Assembly: GCA_903882745.1 (NCBI GenBank)
Contig: CAIRYG010000010.1
Coordinates: forward strand, 372,001 to 436,000
Length of the DNA: 64,000 bases
DNA from: an uncultured Gemmatimonadota bacterium
Lineage (GTDB): Bacteria > Gemmatimonadota > Gemmatimonadetes > Gemmatimonadales > Gemmatimonadaceae
Reading direction: 5' to 3'
Positions 9,254 through 17,644 of the stretch are shown one piece after another. Numbering within the stretch: the stretch's first letter is position 1; every line of letters starts with the position of its first letter. The translations under genes and the position numbers were made by a program. Under the pieces are notes generated by a model, which was given only the letters and a program-made list of their open reading frames with translations, did no database searches and was not told the origin of the DNA.

Positions 9254-9443
9254 CCTCCCTTCCGCGGCTGACGCACGGATGGCCAACACGCGCGGATCTG
9301 TGCACTGCCCGCCAAGCCCCACATTGTCGATCGGCGCAGGGCGTGGGGCCTCGCGCCCGGGTTGTGCGAGGGAGCGCGGGCAGCCGAGCGATCACCGCGC
9401 CCGTGATACGCCGTGCCAGCCAACGCGTCCAGCGGGTCAGGGA

Positions 9444-9516
9444 GGAGCTGAGCGTTCCCGCAGCGAGCGCGGTCGTTGCAGTATAGCTCGCGAAGGGAAT
9501 GCTCAGCTCCGACCGC
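9444..9516 (-). other. structured 3'-end element, copy 2 (same core, different stem)
   Basis: On the minus strand this copy begins immediately after the methyltransferase stop codon. The outer stem pairs 9444-9459 with 9495-9510 (16 bp, one mismatch) and has a sequence unrelated to the stem of copy 1. The 30-nt core at 9462-9491 matches the copy 1 core at 29 of 30 positions as its reverse complement. The same flanking/core heptamer complementarity is present (9510-9516 with 9469-9475). A conserved loop with a changed but still paired stem is what selection on structure would produce. About 190 bp of non-coding sequence separate the copies; a short CCTCCCT-like similarity follows each stem. 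Confidence 0.7.
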
Positions 9517-10350
9517 TCAACGAAACGACACGTCCCGCCCGGCGAACCGTTTTTTCATCACACGAATCGCTGCGGCCGACGCATCGACCAGCGTGACATC
9601 CCGCCCGTGGCGATCGGCGGCGTCGCCAAAGCTCCCGCTCCCGGCAAAGAAATCCAGCAGCCTGTCCTTCGGCCGTGAGTGCACCTTCACGAGCCGCTCG
9701 AGCACGCCGAGCGGCTTTTGTGTGGGGTAGCCCGTCTTTTCCTTGCCCGTAGGGCTGACGATCGTGTGCCACCAGGTATCGGTCGGCATCTTGCCGCGCG
9801 CAACCTTCTCGGGGGTCACCAGTCCTGGCGCCATGTACGGAATCCGGTCCGCCGCGTCGGCGTTAAAGATGTGCCGCCCTGGCGACTTGGAGTACCAGAG
9901 AATGGTGTCGTGCTTCGGACTCCAGCGGGTGCTCGAACGGGCGCCGTAGTCGTAGGCCCAGATAATCTCGTTCACAAAGTTCTCGCGACCGAAAATCGTG
10001 TCGAGGAGCACTTTCACGTAGTGCACTTCGCGGTAGTCGAGATGCACAAAGAGGCTGCCGCGCACGGAGAGCAGCCGACGTGCTTCGACCAAGCGCGGCG
10101 CGAGCCACGCCGGGTAGTCGTCAAACTGATCGGCGTAACTCTCGCTCTTGCGGAGTGTGGACACGTAGCGCGTACCGCCAAAGCCGGTGCGCGTGCCTGC
10201 CTCGCCTTCAACCGCCTTGCGCGAGGTCACGCGCGAGCGCCGCACCGTACGCCCCGTATTGAACGGGGGGTCGATGTAAATCAGCCCAAACGAGGCTGCG
10301 CGAAGCGTGGGGAGGAGCGCCAGATTGTCGGCGTGGTGCACGGTAATCAT
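9517..10350 (-). CDS. DNA methyltransferase, beta-class (N4-cytosine/N6-adenine), orphan
   Basis: About 277 residues. The catalytic motif IV DPPFNTG lies near the N-terminus, and the S-adenosylmethionine motif DFFAGSGSFG near the C-terminus, with the region between carrying the likely target-recognition segment. This order defines the beta class of amino-methyltransferases. YPTQKPLGVLERLV precedes the SAM motif, as is usual. No restriction endonuclease or specificity subunit lies nearby, so it is probably a solitary regulatory or housekeeping methylase. ATG 10350 begins ITVHHADNLALL next to the fold; a GTG at 10374 would add eight residues. Recognition sequence cannot be read from the protein. 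Confidence 0.88.
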   Translation of the reverse strand: MITVHHADNLALLPTLRAASFGLIYIDPPFNTGRTVRRSRVTSRKAVEGEAGTRTGFGGTRYVSTLRKSESYADQFDDYPAWLAPRLVEARRLLSVRGSLFVHLDYREVHYVKVLLDTIFGRENFVNEIIWAYDYGARSSTRWSPKHDTILWYSKSPGRHIFNADAADRIPYMAPGLVTPEKVARGKMPTDTWWHTIVSPTGKEKTGYPTQKPLGVLERLVKVHSRPKDRLLDFFAGSGSFGDAADRHGRDVTLVDASAAAIRVMKKRFAGRDVSFR

Positions 10351-10476
10351 GCGGGGCAAGATACGATATTTCACCGGTGCCGACGAGCCGGTAACCCCAG
10401 CCCCCTAACGAGTCTGCAGGGTAATCCGTTATTCTTGGGTAGATCGTACCGAACCACCCACCCCACCGAGGAACCG

Positions 10477-11001
10477 ATGCTTCGTCGCCTTGTCGCGCTC
10501 GCCGCTGTTGCCGCGTTCACTATCCCGTCTGCCGCGCAGGCGCAGGCCAAGCCCAAGGTTGTCGCCGCCACGCCGGAAGAGGCGGGTGCGTACCTGCTGA
10601 TCGTTGGCAGCTGCCACGATTGCCACACCCCGAACTGGGTCGAGTCGAAGGGCAAGGTGAGCAAGGACTCCCTGATGACCGGCCGTTCGATCGGCTTCAA
10701 GGGTGCGTGGGGAACGAACTACGCCAAAAACCTCCGCTCGATCGCCGCGCGTCAGGACGAGAACCACTGGTACAAAGTCATGACGACCGCCGACGACGGC
10801 GAGGGGAACCTCCCGATGCCGTACCACAACACGGCGCTCATGAACGAGGAGGACATTCGCAACATGTACAAGTACATCAAGTCGCTCGGCACGGCGACCG
10901 TTGAGCGGATCCCGCGCGGCGCCAAGCCCGGCGAAGAGCCGAGCTCGACGTATATCGACCTGAACGTCAAGACGCCGGTTCCCGCCGTCAAGAAGCCGTA
11001 A
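10477..11001 (+). CDS. secreted monohaem cytochrome c
   Basis: 174 residues with a signal peptide (hydrophobic core, then PSAAQAQA) and one haem c attachment motif, CHDCH (CxxCH), near residue 47. A candidate axial Met is in NLPMPYHN. The rest is a short alpha-helical class I type domain plus a proline-rich tail. It would act in the periplasm as an electron carrier or as the haem subunit of an unlinked oxidoreductase. GAGGA about 6 nt before the ATG supports the start. It diverges from the methyltransferase and is followed by a strong intrinsic terminator, so it is probably monocistronic. Confidence 0.85.
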   Translation: MLRRLVALAAVAAFTIPSAAQAQAKPKVVAATPEEAGAYLLIVGSCHDCHTPNWVESKGKVSKDSLMTGRSIGFKGAWGTNYAKNLRSIAARQDENHWYKVMTTADDGEGNLPMPYHNTALMNEEDIRNMYKYIKSLGTATVERIPRGAKPGEEPSSTYIDLNVKTPVPAVKKP

Positions 11002-11021
11002 GCACCACGTGGGTGGTCGCC

Positions 11022-11057
11022 AAAACCCCGGACGCCTTTCGAGACGTCCGGGGTTTT
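11022..11057 (+). terminator. rho-independent terminator
   Basis: A 13-bp perfect stem (AAAACCCCGGACG with its complement at 11045-11057) ends in TTTT, 20 bp after the cytochrome c stop codon. The A/T arms make it potentially bidirectional. Confidence 0.88.
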
Positions 11058-11071
11058 CGTATGCTACCTGT

Positions 11072-11953
11072 ATGCTAAACTCGCACCGCCATGCTGTTCG
11101 ACGCCTCGTCGCGCGCAGCGCACATTGCTTCTTGACCGCCAGCGCCATCGTGGCGGCGGTCGGCACGCTGGCCCCAATCGCACTCGCGGCTCAAGCGGCG
11201 GCGCCCACGATCAAGCTGTCGCACCTGCAGGGTACCGTCCTCGATCCCCTCGATAATCCGCTGACGAAGGTCATCATCGAGATCGATGATCCGGCCATGG
11301 CCACCTTCACCGACGAGTCGGGCTTCTTCCGACTCCGGAATATTCCGGCCGGCGCGCGCACGATCCGCGTCAAGAAAATCGGCTTTGACGGTGTGGACTT
11401 CGAGCTCGACCTGCTGGCAGACTCGACCGTCCACATCGGCGTAAAGCTTCAGCCCGTGGCACAGACGCTGGGAACGGTCACGGTGCTCACGAAGGAAGAA
11501 GAATCGCACCCCGCGCTCGCGGCAACAGGGTTCTACGCGCAGAAGCGCGCGGGATTCGGCACCCTCTTCTCCCCGGAAGAGATCGAGAAAAAGAAGGAAT
11601 CGGTCAACGACGCGTCGTCAATGTTCCGCGACGTGCTGGGCGTCACGCTCCGGCGTGAGCGCACGGGTGGCGCCAATCTGCAGGGGAAACCCTCCGGGGG
11701 TGGATCCATCCAAAAAGGGATCCAAACGGTTTGCATGATGAACGTCCTCAAAGACGGTATGTTCATGAAAATCAACCCGGGCGAGACCTTCGATCAAATC
11801 GTGTCCAAAGACGAGGTCTACGCGATCGAGGTGTATCCGCGCGCGGAGTACACCCCGGCGGCATACCACGTCATCAACGGCAATGACCTCTGCGGGACGG
11901 TCGTGATCTGGACGGTCGGGCACATGACGCTCAAGCCGAAAGCGCACACGTAA
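11072..11953 (+). CDS. secreted carboxypeptidase-regulatory-like domain plus TonB-plug-like protein without barrel
   Basis: 293 residues. After a signal peptide ending APIALAAQ comes a CarboxypepD_reg-like beta-sandwich (LQGTVLDPLDNPLTKVIIEI, then FTDESGFFRLRNIPAGARTI). Then comes a segment resembling the N-terminal plug of TonB-dependent receptors (SMFRDVLGVTLRR through VYAIEVYPRAEYTPAAYHV). The 22-strand barrel expected after a plug is absent and the protein stops normally. It may be a periplasmic or outer-membrane-associated accessory protein, or a remnant. The start ATG lies 14 bp after the upstream terminator. Confidence 0.7.
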   Translation: MLNSHRHAVRRLVARSAHCFLTASAIVAAVGTLAPIALAAQAAAPTIKLSHLQGTVLDPLDNPLTKVIIEIDDPAMATFTDESGFFRLRNIPAGARTIRVKKIGFDGVDFELDLLADSTVHIGVKLQPVAQTLGTVTVLTKEEESHPALAATGFYAQKRAGFGTLFSPEEIEKKKESVNDASSMFRDVLGVTLRRERTGGANLQGKPSGGGSIQKGIQTVCMMNVLKDGMFMKINPGETFDQIVSKDEVYAIEVYPRAEYTPAAYHVINGNDLCGTVVIWTVGHMTLKPKAHT

Positions 11954-11958
11954 GGCGG

Positions 11959-13449
11959 CTACGGACGGCGACCGCGCGTGCCCGCCGCCCACCCATCCCA
12001 AACACCCATCGATTTCATCTGGGCCTCGAGATCGGTGCTCTTCATAATCGCGTCGATCTGCGCCCGCGTCTGCCTCGGCAATGCATCAGGCATCGTCGCG
12101 AAGCCGTACACCAGCGCCGCCGTCACCACCGCGTTCTGCCGCAGCACCCGCGTGTCGCACTTCTCGTACGTGTCGCTGCGCGCATGATAGTTGGGACCAT
12201 ACGAAGCCGACTCCTGATCGGCTACAATGTTCGCCACACCGTGCAGCATGAAATCAAAGTTGTCGGTCCCCACCAGTGGCGCATCGGTCTGCTTGAACGG
12301 ACCAAGCCCCGCCACCGGCGCAATCGCCTTCGTCACAAGCGGCACCAGCTCTGGACGCGCACCGGTAAAGAACCCCTGCACCCGCCCACACCCGATATCA
12401 AAGCTCGTCGCCATCACATGCTTCTCCAGCTCGGCGAGATGACTCCGCGTGTAGCCGAACGATCCCTCCATCCCCTGCTCCTCGCCATTCCACATCACGA
12501 ACCGAATCGTGCGCGCCGGGCGAATGCCAAGACGCTGGAACTGGCGCGCGATATCGATCAACATCACGGCATTCGCCCCGTTGTCGAGCGCACCATCGCC
12601 CAAGTCCCACGAGTCGAGATGCGCCCCAATCAGGACAATCTCGTCGGCCTTCGTCGTGCCTGGGATCTCGCCGACGACATTCCAGCTCTCATACGCACCG
12701 CCCGTGTCCAGATCGAGCATCGCGGTGAGGCTGAGCGCCGTCCCGCCGCGGAGCAACCGCAGCGCGCGCAATCCGGCATCGCGCTCCATCACCATCATGG
12801 GCCGCGTGTTCTTGGCACCGATCGCCACATTGTGCCGATACAGCAGCGAGTTCGCGCGCGATCCCACATACACCACGCCCGCCACACCCGCCGCAAAGGC
12901 GCGCGGCTCAATCTCGGCGGTCTCGGCGTACTCCTTGAACAGCCCCTCGATGTCCTTGAGCTCGTCCTGCTCCACCAGCACATAGGCCCCCTTCGCGTTC
13001 GCACCCACGCGCGCGAAGTCGTCCTTGGTCCCGCGGCCCACGTCGACCAACGCGGCGGTCACACCGCTCGCCGGAGTGGCAACCGAGAAGGGCATCGCGG
13101 CAATCCGCGGCGCAAACTCCACCCCCTCCCCCTTCACCACGGCGCGCGCAGACCGCTCGAGCCACCGATTCGGCATCTGGAACGATTCCTTCTGCGCCTT
13201 CACGCCAGCAGCGCGGAACTGCGCGAGTGCCCAATCCACCGCACGGACGTTCGCCGACGAACCGGTCGCGCGTCCGCCAATCTTGTCGGTGAGCTCATGC
13301 AGATTCTGCTCGAGCGGAGTCGCCCCAAGGAGCGCCGCCGTAAGGCGATCCAACGGCGCAGGAGCCGCCACCGCGGGTGAGCCCTGCGCGGCCACTGGGC
13401 CCGCGAGAATGGCGAGCACGGCAACGGCCTTCCAGGAGCGACAAACCAT
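11959..13449 (-). CDS. secreted M28-family aminopeptidase/carboxypeptidase Q-like
   Basis: 496 residues with a signal peptide ending LAGPVAAQG. A PA-type insert (residues about 130-250) precedes the zinc peptidase domain. Di-zinc site residues are visible in GAHLDSWDLGDGALDNGAN (His and bridging Asp), NGEEQG (catalytic Glu), TSFD and YHARSDT (His). This arrangement is that of carboxypeptidase Q/plasma glutamate carboxypeptidase relatives, which cleave short peptides outside the cytoplasm. It diverges from hemJ with 94 bp between starts. The stop lies 5 bp from the convergent plug-protein gene. Confidence 0.92.
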   Translation of the reverse strand: MVCRSWKAVAVLAILAGPVAAQGSPAVAAPAPLDRLTAALLGATPLEQNLHELTDKIGGRATGSSANVRAVDWALAQFRAAGVKAQKESFQMPNRWLERSARAVVKGEGVEFAPRIAAMPFSVATPASGVTAALVDVGRGTKDDFARVGANAKGAYVLVEQDELKDIEGLFKEYAETAEIEPRAFAAGVAGVVYVGSRANSLLYRHNVAIGAKNTRPMMVMERDAGLRALRLLRGGTALSLTAMLDLDTGGAYESWNVVGEIPGTTKADEIVLIGAHLDSWDLGDGALDNGANAVMLIDIARQFQRLGIRPARTIRFVMWNGEEQGMEGSFGYTRSHLAELEKHVMATSFDIGCGRVQGFFTGARPELVPLVTKAIAPVAGLGPFKQTDAPLVGTDNFDFMLHGVANIVADQESASYGPNYHARSDTYEKCDTRVLRQNAVVTAALVYGFATMPDALPRQTRAQIDAIMKSTDLEAQMKSMGVWDGWAAGTRGRRP

Positions 13450-13543
13450 AGGGCACCATTCCGAAAGTGAGATGTCCCATAATATGTTGCGGAGTCACGG
13501 GCGAGTGAAAGGACGCCCCTCCCTATCCACGCGCGTTCGGTAA

Positions 13544-14104
13544 ATGCTGATGGCGTATCTCTGGGTCAAGTCGTTCCACATCGTGTTTGTCGTCAGCTGG
13601 ATGGCGGGGCTGTTCTACCTCGTGCGGCTCTTCGTCTACCACGCCGACGCGAACCGTGGCGATGCCACCCGCCTGGCGATCCTCGGGCCCCAGTTCGCGC
13701 TCATGGAGTCCCGGCTCTACCGCATTATCACGACCCCGGCGATGGTGCTCACCTGGGCGACGGGACTCTCGATGGTCGCGCTCCAGCCAAGCTATGGCCG
13801 GCAGTCCTGGTTCATGGCCAAGTTCGCGCTGGTGCTGCTCCTCTCGGCGTACCACGGGCTCTGCGCGCGCGTGATGCGCGAACTCGCCCGTGGCGACTCA
13901 AGCCGTACCGGGGAGTTCTTCCGCGTGGCGAACGAAGCACCAACCTTAGTGCTCTTGCTCGTGGTGCTCCTGGTCGTATTCAAGGACGCCATTGGCTTCG
14001 GCACCCTGGGCTGGGTGCTGGCTGCCACGTTGCTCGTGATCTGGGGCGGCTTCAAGGCCTACGCGGTACATCGGCGGCGCGTCGAGTCTGCGGGCCCGCG
14101 CTAA
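13544..14104 (+). CDS. hemJ: protoporphyrinogen IX oxidase HemJ
   Basis: A four-helix integral membrane protein of 186 residues that oxidises protoporphyrinogen IX to protoporphyrin IX in haem synthesis. The N-terminus LWVKSFHIVFVVSWMAGLFY with the conserved His, followed by LVRLFVYH, is the signature of this family (UPF0093/HemJ). The conserved Lys region appears as FMAKFALVLLLSAYHG. ATG at 13550 is a possible alternative start two codons downstream. No other haem gene is adjacent. Confidence 0.92.
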   Translation: MLMAYLWVKSFHIVFVVSWMAGLFYLVRLFVYHADANRGDATRLAILGPQFALMESRLYRIITTPAMVLTWATGLSMVALQPSYGRQSWFMAKFALVLLLSAYHGLCARVMRELARGDSSRTGEFFRVANEAPTLVLLLVVLLVVFKDAIGFGTLGWVLAATLLVIWGGFKAYAVHRRRVESAGPR

Positions 14105-14134
14105 GGCTCAGCGGGGCTGTATGAACGGCGCGAA

Positions 14135-15349
14135 CTACTCGAAGCGCAGCGCCTCAATGGGGTCCAATGACGCGGCTTGGCGCGCGGGCCACACGCCAAA
14201 CACCAAGCCGATGGCGCTCGCGAAGCCAAAGGACAGCAAGATGCTCTTGAGATCCACCGCGGCGCTCCACCCGGCCAGCTTCTGGAACTCATAGGCGGCC
14301 AACATCCCCGCGCCGATCCCGGCCGCGCCGCCCAACAAACAGAGCACCACCGACTCGGTCAGAAACTGCAGCAGGATGTTCACCTTGGTTGCGCCGAGCG
14401 CCTTCCGAATCCCGATCTCGCGAGTGCGTTCCGTCACCGAGACGAGCATGATGTTCATAATGCCGATGCCGCCAACGAGCAGGCTGACGCCGGCAATACC
14501 TGCGAGGAGCAGGGTGAACGTCTGCGTGGTCTCGTTGAGCGTCTGCAGAAAATCTGCCTGATTGCGGATGGAAAAATCATCGGGCTTGCCGGCCAGCAAC
14601 TTGTGCGACCGACGCATGGCAGACTGGATCTGCCCGATCGCGGCCTCAACCGAATCCTCCCCAGCCGCGCGGACCCAAATATCGTTGATGCGGTCGGTCC
14701 CAAAGGTGCCGAACCGCCCTGTCTGAAATGGGATGAGAATCTGCTGGTCGCCGTCACCGAACCCGGTGGCGCCCTTCGATTCGAGCACGCCGACCACGGT
14801 GAACTGGCGTCCACCAATCCGCAGCTGCTCCCCAATCAACGCGTCGGGGTTGTCAACACCGAGCAACTCGGCCACCCCGCCGCCAAGGACTGCCACTTTT
14901 TTGCGCGCGTTGTCGTCGGCGGTGGTGAACATCGCACCCTTGGCGACGGCGAATCCACGCACGCTCAGGAAGTTCGGCAACGTGCCGGTGATTTGCACAT
15001 TGGTGTTCTTGTTCTTCCACACCACCTGCAGATTGCGGTCCTGCTGGGGGTTCACATCCAGCACCGCCGTGGACCGGTCGAGAATGAAGGTCACATCCTG
15101 AAAGGTGAGCTTCGCCTGCGTCCCCGTCCCCACTCCGCCCTGCTGCACGCGCTGGGCGTTTACCTGCAACACCGTCGTGCCGAGTCGCGCGATGCGCTCC
15201 TTGACCGAGTTCTGCGCGCCATTGCCGAGCGCGATCATAGCGATAACAGCGCCCACGCCAATAACAATGCCAAGCATTGTCAGGAGCGAGCGCATGGCAT
15301 TGGTCCTAAGCGCGTACAGGGCGACGCGGATGGTTTCGGTGAATTGCAT
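14135..15349 (-). CDS. MacB-type ABC transporter permease
   Basis: 404 residues: N-terminal cytoplasmic end and first membrane helix (MLGIVIGVGAVIAMIALGNG), a large periplasmic MacB_PCD domain (about 45-280), then three membrane helices of the FtsX-like domain. It ends in the typical FGVWPARQAASLDPIEALRFE. The coupling sequence TREIGIRKALGA is present. Such permeases extrude substrates or perform mechanotransmission with a partner ATPase and membrane fusion protein. Neither lies beside it here, so the ATPase must be encoded elsewhere. It diverges from the S9 peptidase gene. Confidence 0.92.
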   Translation of the reverse strand: MQFTETIRVALYALRTNAMRSLLTMLGIVIGVGAVIAMIALGNGAQNSVKERIARLGTTVLQVNAQRVQQGGVGTGTQAKLTFQDVTFILDRSTAVLDVNPQQDRNLQVVWKNKNTNVQITGTLPNFLSVRGFAVAKGAMFTTADDNARKKVAVLGGGVAELLGVDNPDALIGEQLRIGGRQFTVVGVLESKGATGFGDGDQQILIPFQTGRFGTFGTDRINDIWVRAAGEDSVEAAIGQIQSAMRRSHKLLAGKPDDFSIRNQADFLQTLNETTQTFTLLLAGIAGVSLLVGGIGIMNIMLVSVTERTREIGIRKALGATKVNILLQFLTESVVLCLLGGAAGIGAGMLAAYEFQKLAGWSAAVDLKSILLSFGFASAIGLVFGVWPARQAASLDPIEALRFE

Positions 15350-15465
15350 AGACTCAATTTACGGCCGATGCTGACAGGATGCTGACAGCCCGCCCTGGCG
15401 CCGGCTCTGGACTCCAGGCGATCCGCGGTGCAGGATTATCCCAACCCCGCTCCCGGAGTGTTTTC

Positions 15466-17520
15466 ATGGCCCGCATGTTCCGTCTTGCTGCAAGCCTCAC
15501 TCTGCTGTCCGCGGCGCTCGCGCAGCCGGCGTTCAGCCAGCAGCGTCCCGCGCAGAACAAACTCACGCTCGAGCAATATCTCGACTGGGAAGACGTCCAG
15601 TCGCCGCAGCTCTCCCCCGACGGCTCGCAGGTGATCTACACCCGTCGCTGGATCGACAAGATGAACGACAAGTGGGAGACCACCCTCTGGATCATGAACG
15701 CCGACGGCTCGCACGCTCGGCAGCTTGGGAACGGCTCCGACGTGAAGTGGTCCCCCGACGGCAAGCGGATCGCCTTTATTTACAAGGGCGAGCCGAGTGG
15801 TCCGCAGATTTGGGTGCGCTGGATGGACGCCGAGGGCGCGACCTCGCAGGTCACGCATCTCACCGAAGCCCCGTCCGCTCTTGAGTGGTCGGCCGACGGC
15901 AAGCAGCTCGCCTTCTCGATGGCCGTCCCCACCCGCGATACCTGGCGCATCGCCCTCCCCGCCGCGCCAAAGGGCGCCAAGTGGACCGAAGCACCAAAGA
16001 TTCTCACGAAGCTGAACTTCCGCTCCGATCGTGTGGGCTACACCGACGAATCGTACCGGCACCTGTTTGTTGTGCCCGCCGACGGCGGCACGCCGCGTCA
16101 GATCACCGACGGTGACTGGAACCACAGCGCCGCCTCGTTCTCGGCCGACGGCAAGTGGCTGGCCTTCTCGTCGCTGCGCGTGGAAGACCCAGAGCATGTG
16201 TTCCGGAAGTCGATCATCTACACCGCCAACACCGAAACTGGCGAGATTCGCGCGCTCACCAAGAACAACGGCACCAACTCGTCGCCGATCTACTCGCCCG
16301 ACGGCAAGATGATCGCCTTCATGAACGCCGACTCCGTGGATCACTCGGCGTGGGCCGAAGCGAAGCTCTGGGTGATGAACGCCGACGGGTCGAACCCGCA
16401 CGCGATCTCCGGCAACCTTGACCGCCCGATCTCTGGCCTGATCTGGGCGCACGACAACAGCGGTGTGTATTTCAGCGCCGAGAGCGAAGGCTCCAAGAAC
16501 TTTATGTTTGCGGCGACCGCGGGCGGTGTGCGGGCCGTCACGAGCGGCAAGCAGGTCCTGACGGTTGGTGATATCTCGGCGAACGGTGTCGCCGTTGGTG
16601 TGCGCTCGACGCCGACCAAGCCGAATGACGTGGTCGCGTTCTCGCTGCCGAAGACCAGCGCTCCGGTGACGTCGTACACGCAGCTGACCGCGGTCAACGA
16701 CGACGTGCTCGCGGGCAAGGCACTCGCCGAGACGGAAGAGGTCTGGTACACGTCGCGCGATGGCCTCAAAATCCAGGGATGGATCGTGAAGCCGGCCGGC
16801 TTTGACAAGGCCAAGAAGTACCCGATGATCCTCGACATCCACGGCGGACCGCAGTCGATGTACAACGTGGCGTTCAACTTTGCCCGTCAGGATCAGGCCG
16901 CCAACGGCTATGTGGTGCTCTACACCAATCCGCGCGGTAGCACCGGCTACGGCGCCAAGTTCACCAACGAGATCAAGAACGCGTACCCGGACAAGGACTA
17001 CGACGACCTGATGGCCGGCGTCGACACCCTGTTGAACCGCGGCTACATCGACAGCAAGAACCTGTACGTGCACGGTTGCTCGGGCGGCGGCGTACTCACC
17101 GCGTGGATTGTCGGACACACGTCGCGCTTTGCCGCGGCGAGCAGCGAATGCCCGGTGATCAACTGGATGAGCTTCGTGGGCGAGACCGACGGCGCTGGCT
17201 GGTACCAGAACTTCGACAAGCCGTTCTGGATTGATCCGAGCGAGTATCTGAAGCGCTCGCCGATCATGTACGTCGGCAATGTGACCACCCCGACCATGCT
17301 GATGACCGGCGTGCTCGATCTTCGCACCCCGATGCCGCAGTCGGAAGAGTTCTACCGCGCGCTCAAGGTGCGTGGCATTCCCACGGCGTTGATTCGCATG
17401 AATGGAGAGTACCACGGCACGAGCAGCATCCCGTCGAACTTCATGCGTTCGCAGCTGTACCTGCGCAGCTGGTTCGACAAGTACTCGTCGAAGCCCGCCG
17501 GCAAAACGACGTCGGAGTAA
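15466..17520 (+). CDS. secreted S9-family prolyl oligopeptidase-type peptidase
   Basis: 684 residues with a signal peptide ending AQPAFSQQ. Residues about 40-400 form a WD/TolB-like beta-propeller (repeats such as SPDGSQVIYTRRW, SPDGKRIAFIY, SADGKWLAFSS). The alpha/beta hydrolase domain follows. The catalytic triad can be placed as Ser539 (GCSGGG), Asp618 (GVLDLRTPM) and His650 (EYHGTS). The DIHGGPQSMYNVAFN oxyanion segment is present. It is of the acylaminoacyl-peptidase/dipeptidyl-peptidase type acting on short peptides in the periplasm. Translation start is the ATG before MFRLAASLTLL. A perfect 18-bp hairpin follows the gene. Confidence 0.93.
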   Translation: MARMFRLAASLTLLSAALAQPAFSQQRPAQNKLTLEQYLDWEDVQSPQLSPDGSQVIYTRRWIDKMNDKWETTLWIMNADGSHARQLGNGSDVKWSPDGKRIAFIYKGEPSGPQIWVRWMDAEGATSQVTHLTEAPSALEWSADGKQLAFSMAVPTRDTWRIALPAAPKGAKWTEAPKILTKLNFRSDRVGYTDESYRHLFVVPADGGTPRQITDGDWNHSAASFSADGKWLAFSSLRVEDPEHVFRKSIIYTANTETGEIRALTKNNGTNSSPIYSPDGKMIAFMNADSVDHSAWAEAKLWVMNADGSNPHAISGNLDRPISGLIWAHDNSGVYFSAESEGSKNFMFAATAGGVRAVTSGKQVLTVGDISANGVAVGVRSTPTKPNDVVAFSLPKTSAPVTSYTQLTAVNDDVLAGKALAETEEVWYTSRDGLKIQGWIVKPAGFDKAKKYPMILDIHGGPQSMYNVAFNFARQDQAANGYVVLYTNPRGSTGYGAKFTNEIKNAYPDKDYDDLMAGVDTLLNRGYIDSKNLYVHGCSGGGVLTAWIVGHTSRFAAASSECPVINWMSFVGETDGAGWYQNFDKPFWIDPSEYLKRSPIMYVGNVTTPTMLMTGVLDLRTPMPQSEEFYRALKVRGIPTALIRMNGEYHGTSSIPSNFMRSQLYLRSWFDKYSSKPAGKTTSE

Positions 17521-17539
17521 GCTGACCGCTAGTGAGCGC

Positions 17540-17581
17540 GTGACACAGGCCGGATCCTTACGAGGATCCGGCCTGTGTCAC
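17540..17581 (+). terminator. perfect 18-bp hairpin after the S9 peptidase gene
   Basis: The arms 17540-17557 and 17564-17581 are perfectly complementary around a 6-nt loop (TTACGA). No T-tract follows, so termination efficiency is uncertain. Its position 20 bp after the stop codon argues for a transcript-end function. Confidence 0.7.
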
Positions 17582-17644
17582 GTCAGGGGGCAGCGATCCG
17601 CCCCCCCTTCTCGCGCTCGGCGGCTGAGTGCATAGTTTATGCAT

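Noticed and set aside
9183..9516. Integron attC or CRISPR interpretation of the repeated cores
   Set aside because: No integrase, no RYYYAAC/GTTRRRY core sites, only two copies in inverted orientation and no spacers.
15436..17415. 659-codon open frame on the minus strand
   Set aside because: Antisense shadow of the S9 peptidase, whose catalytic triad is intact on the + strand.
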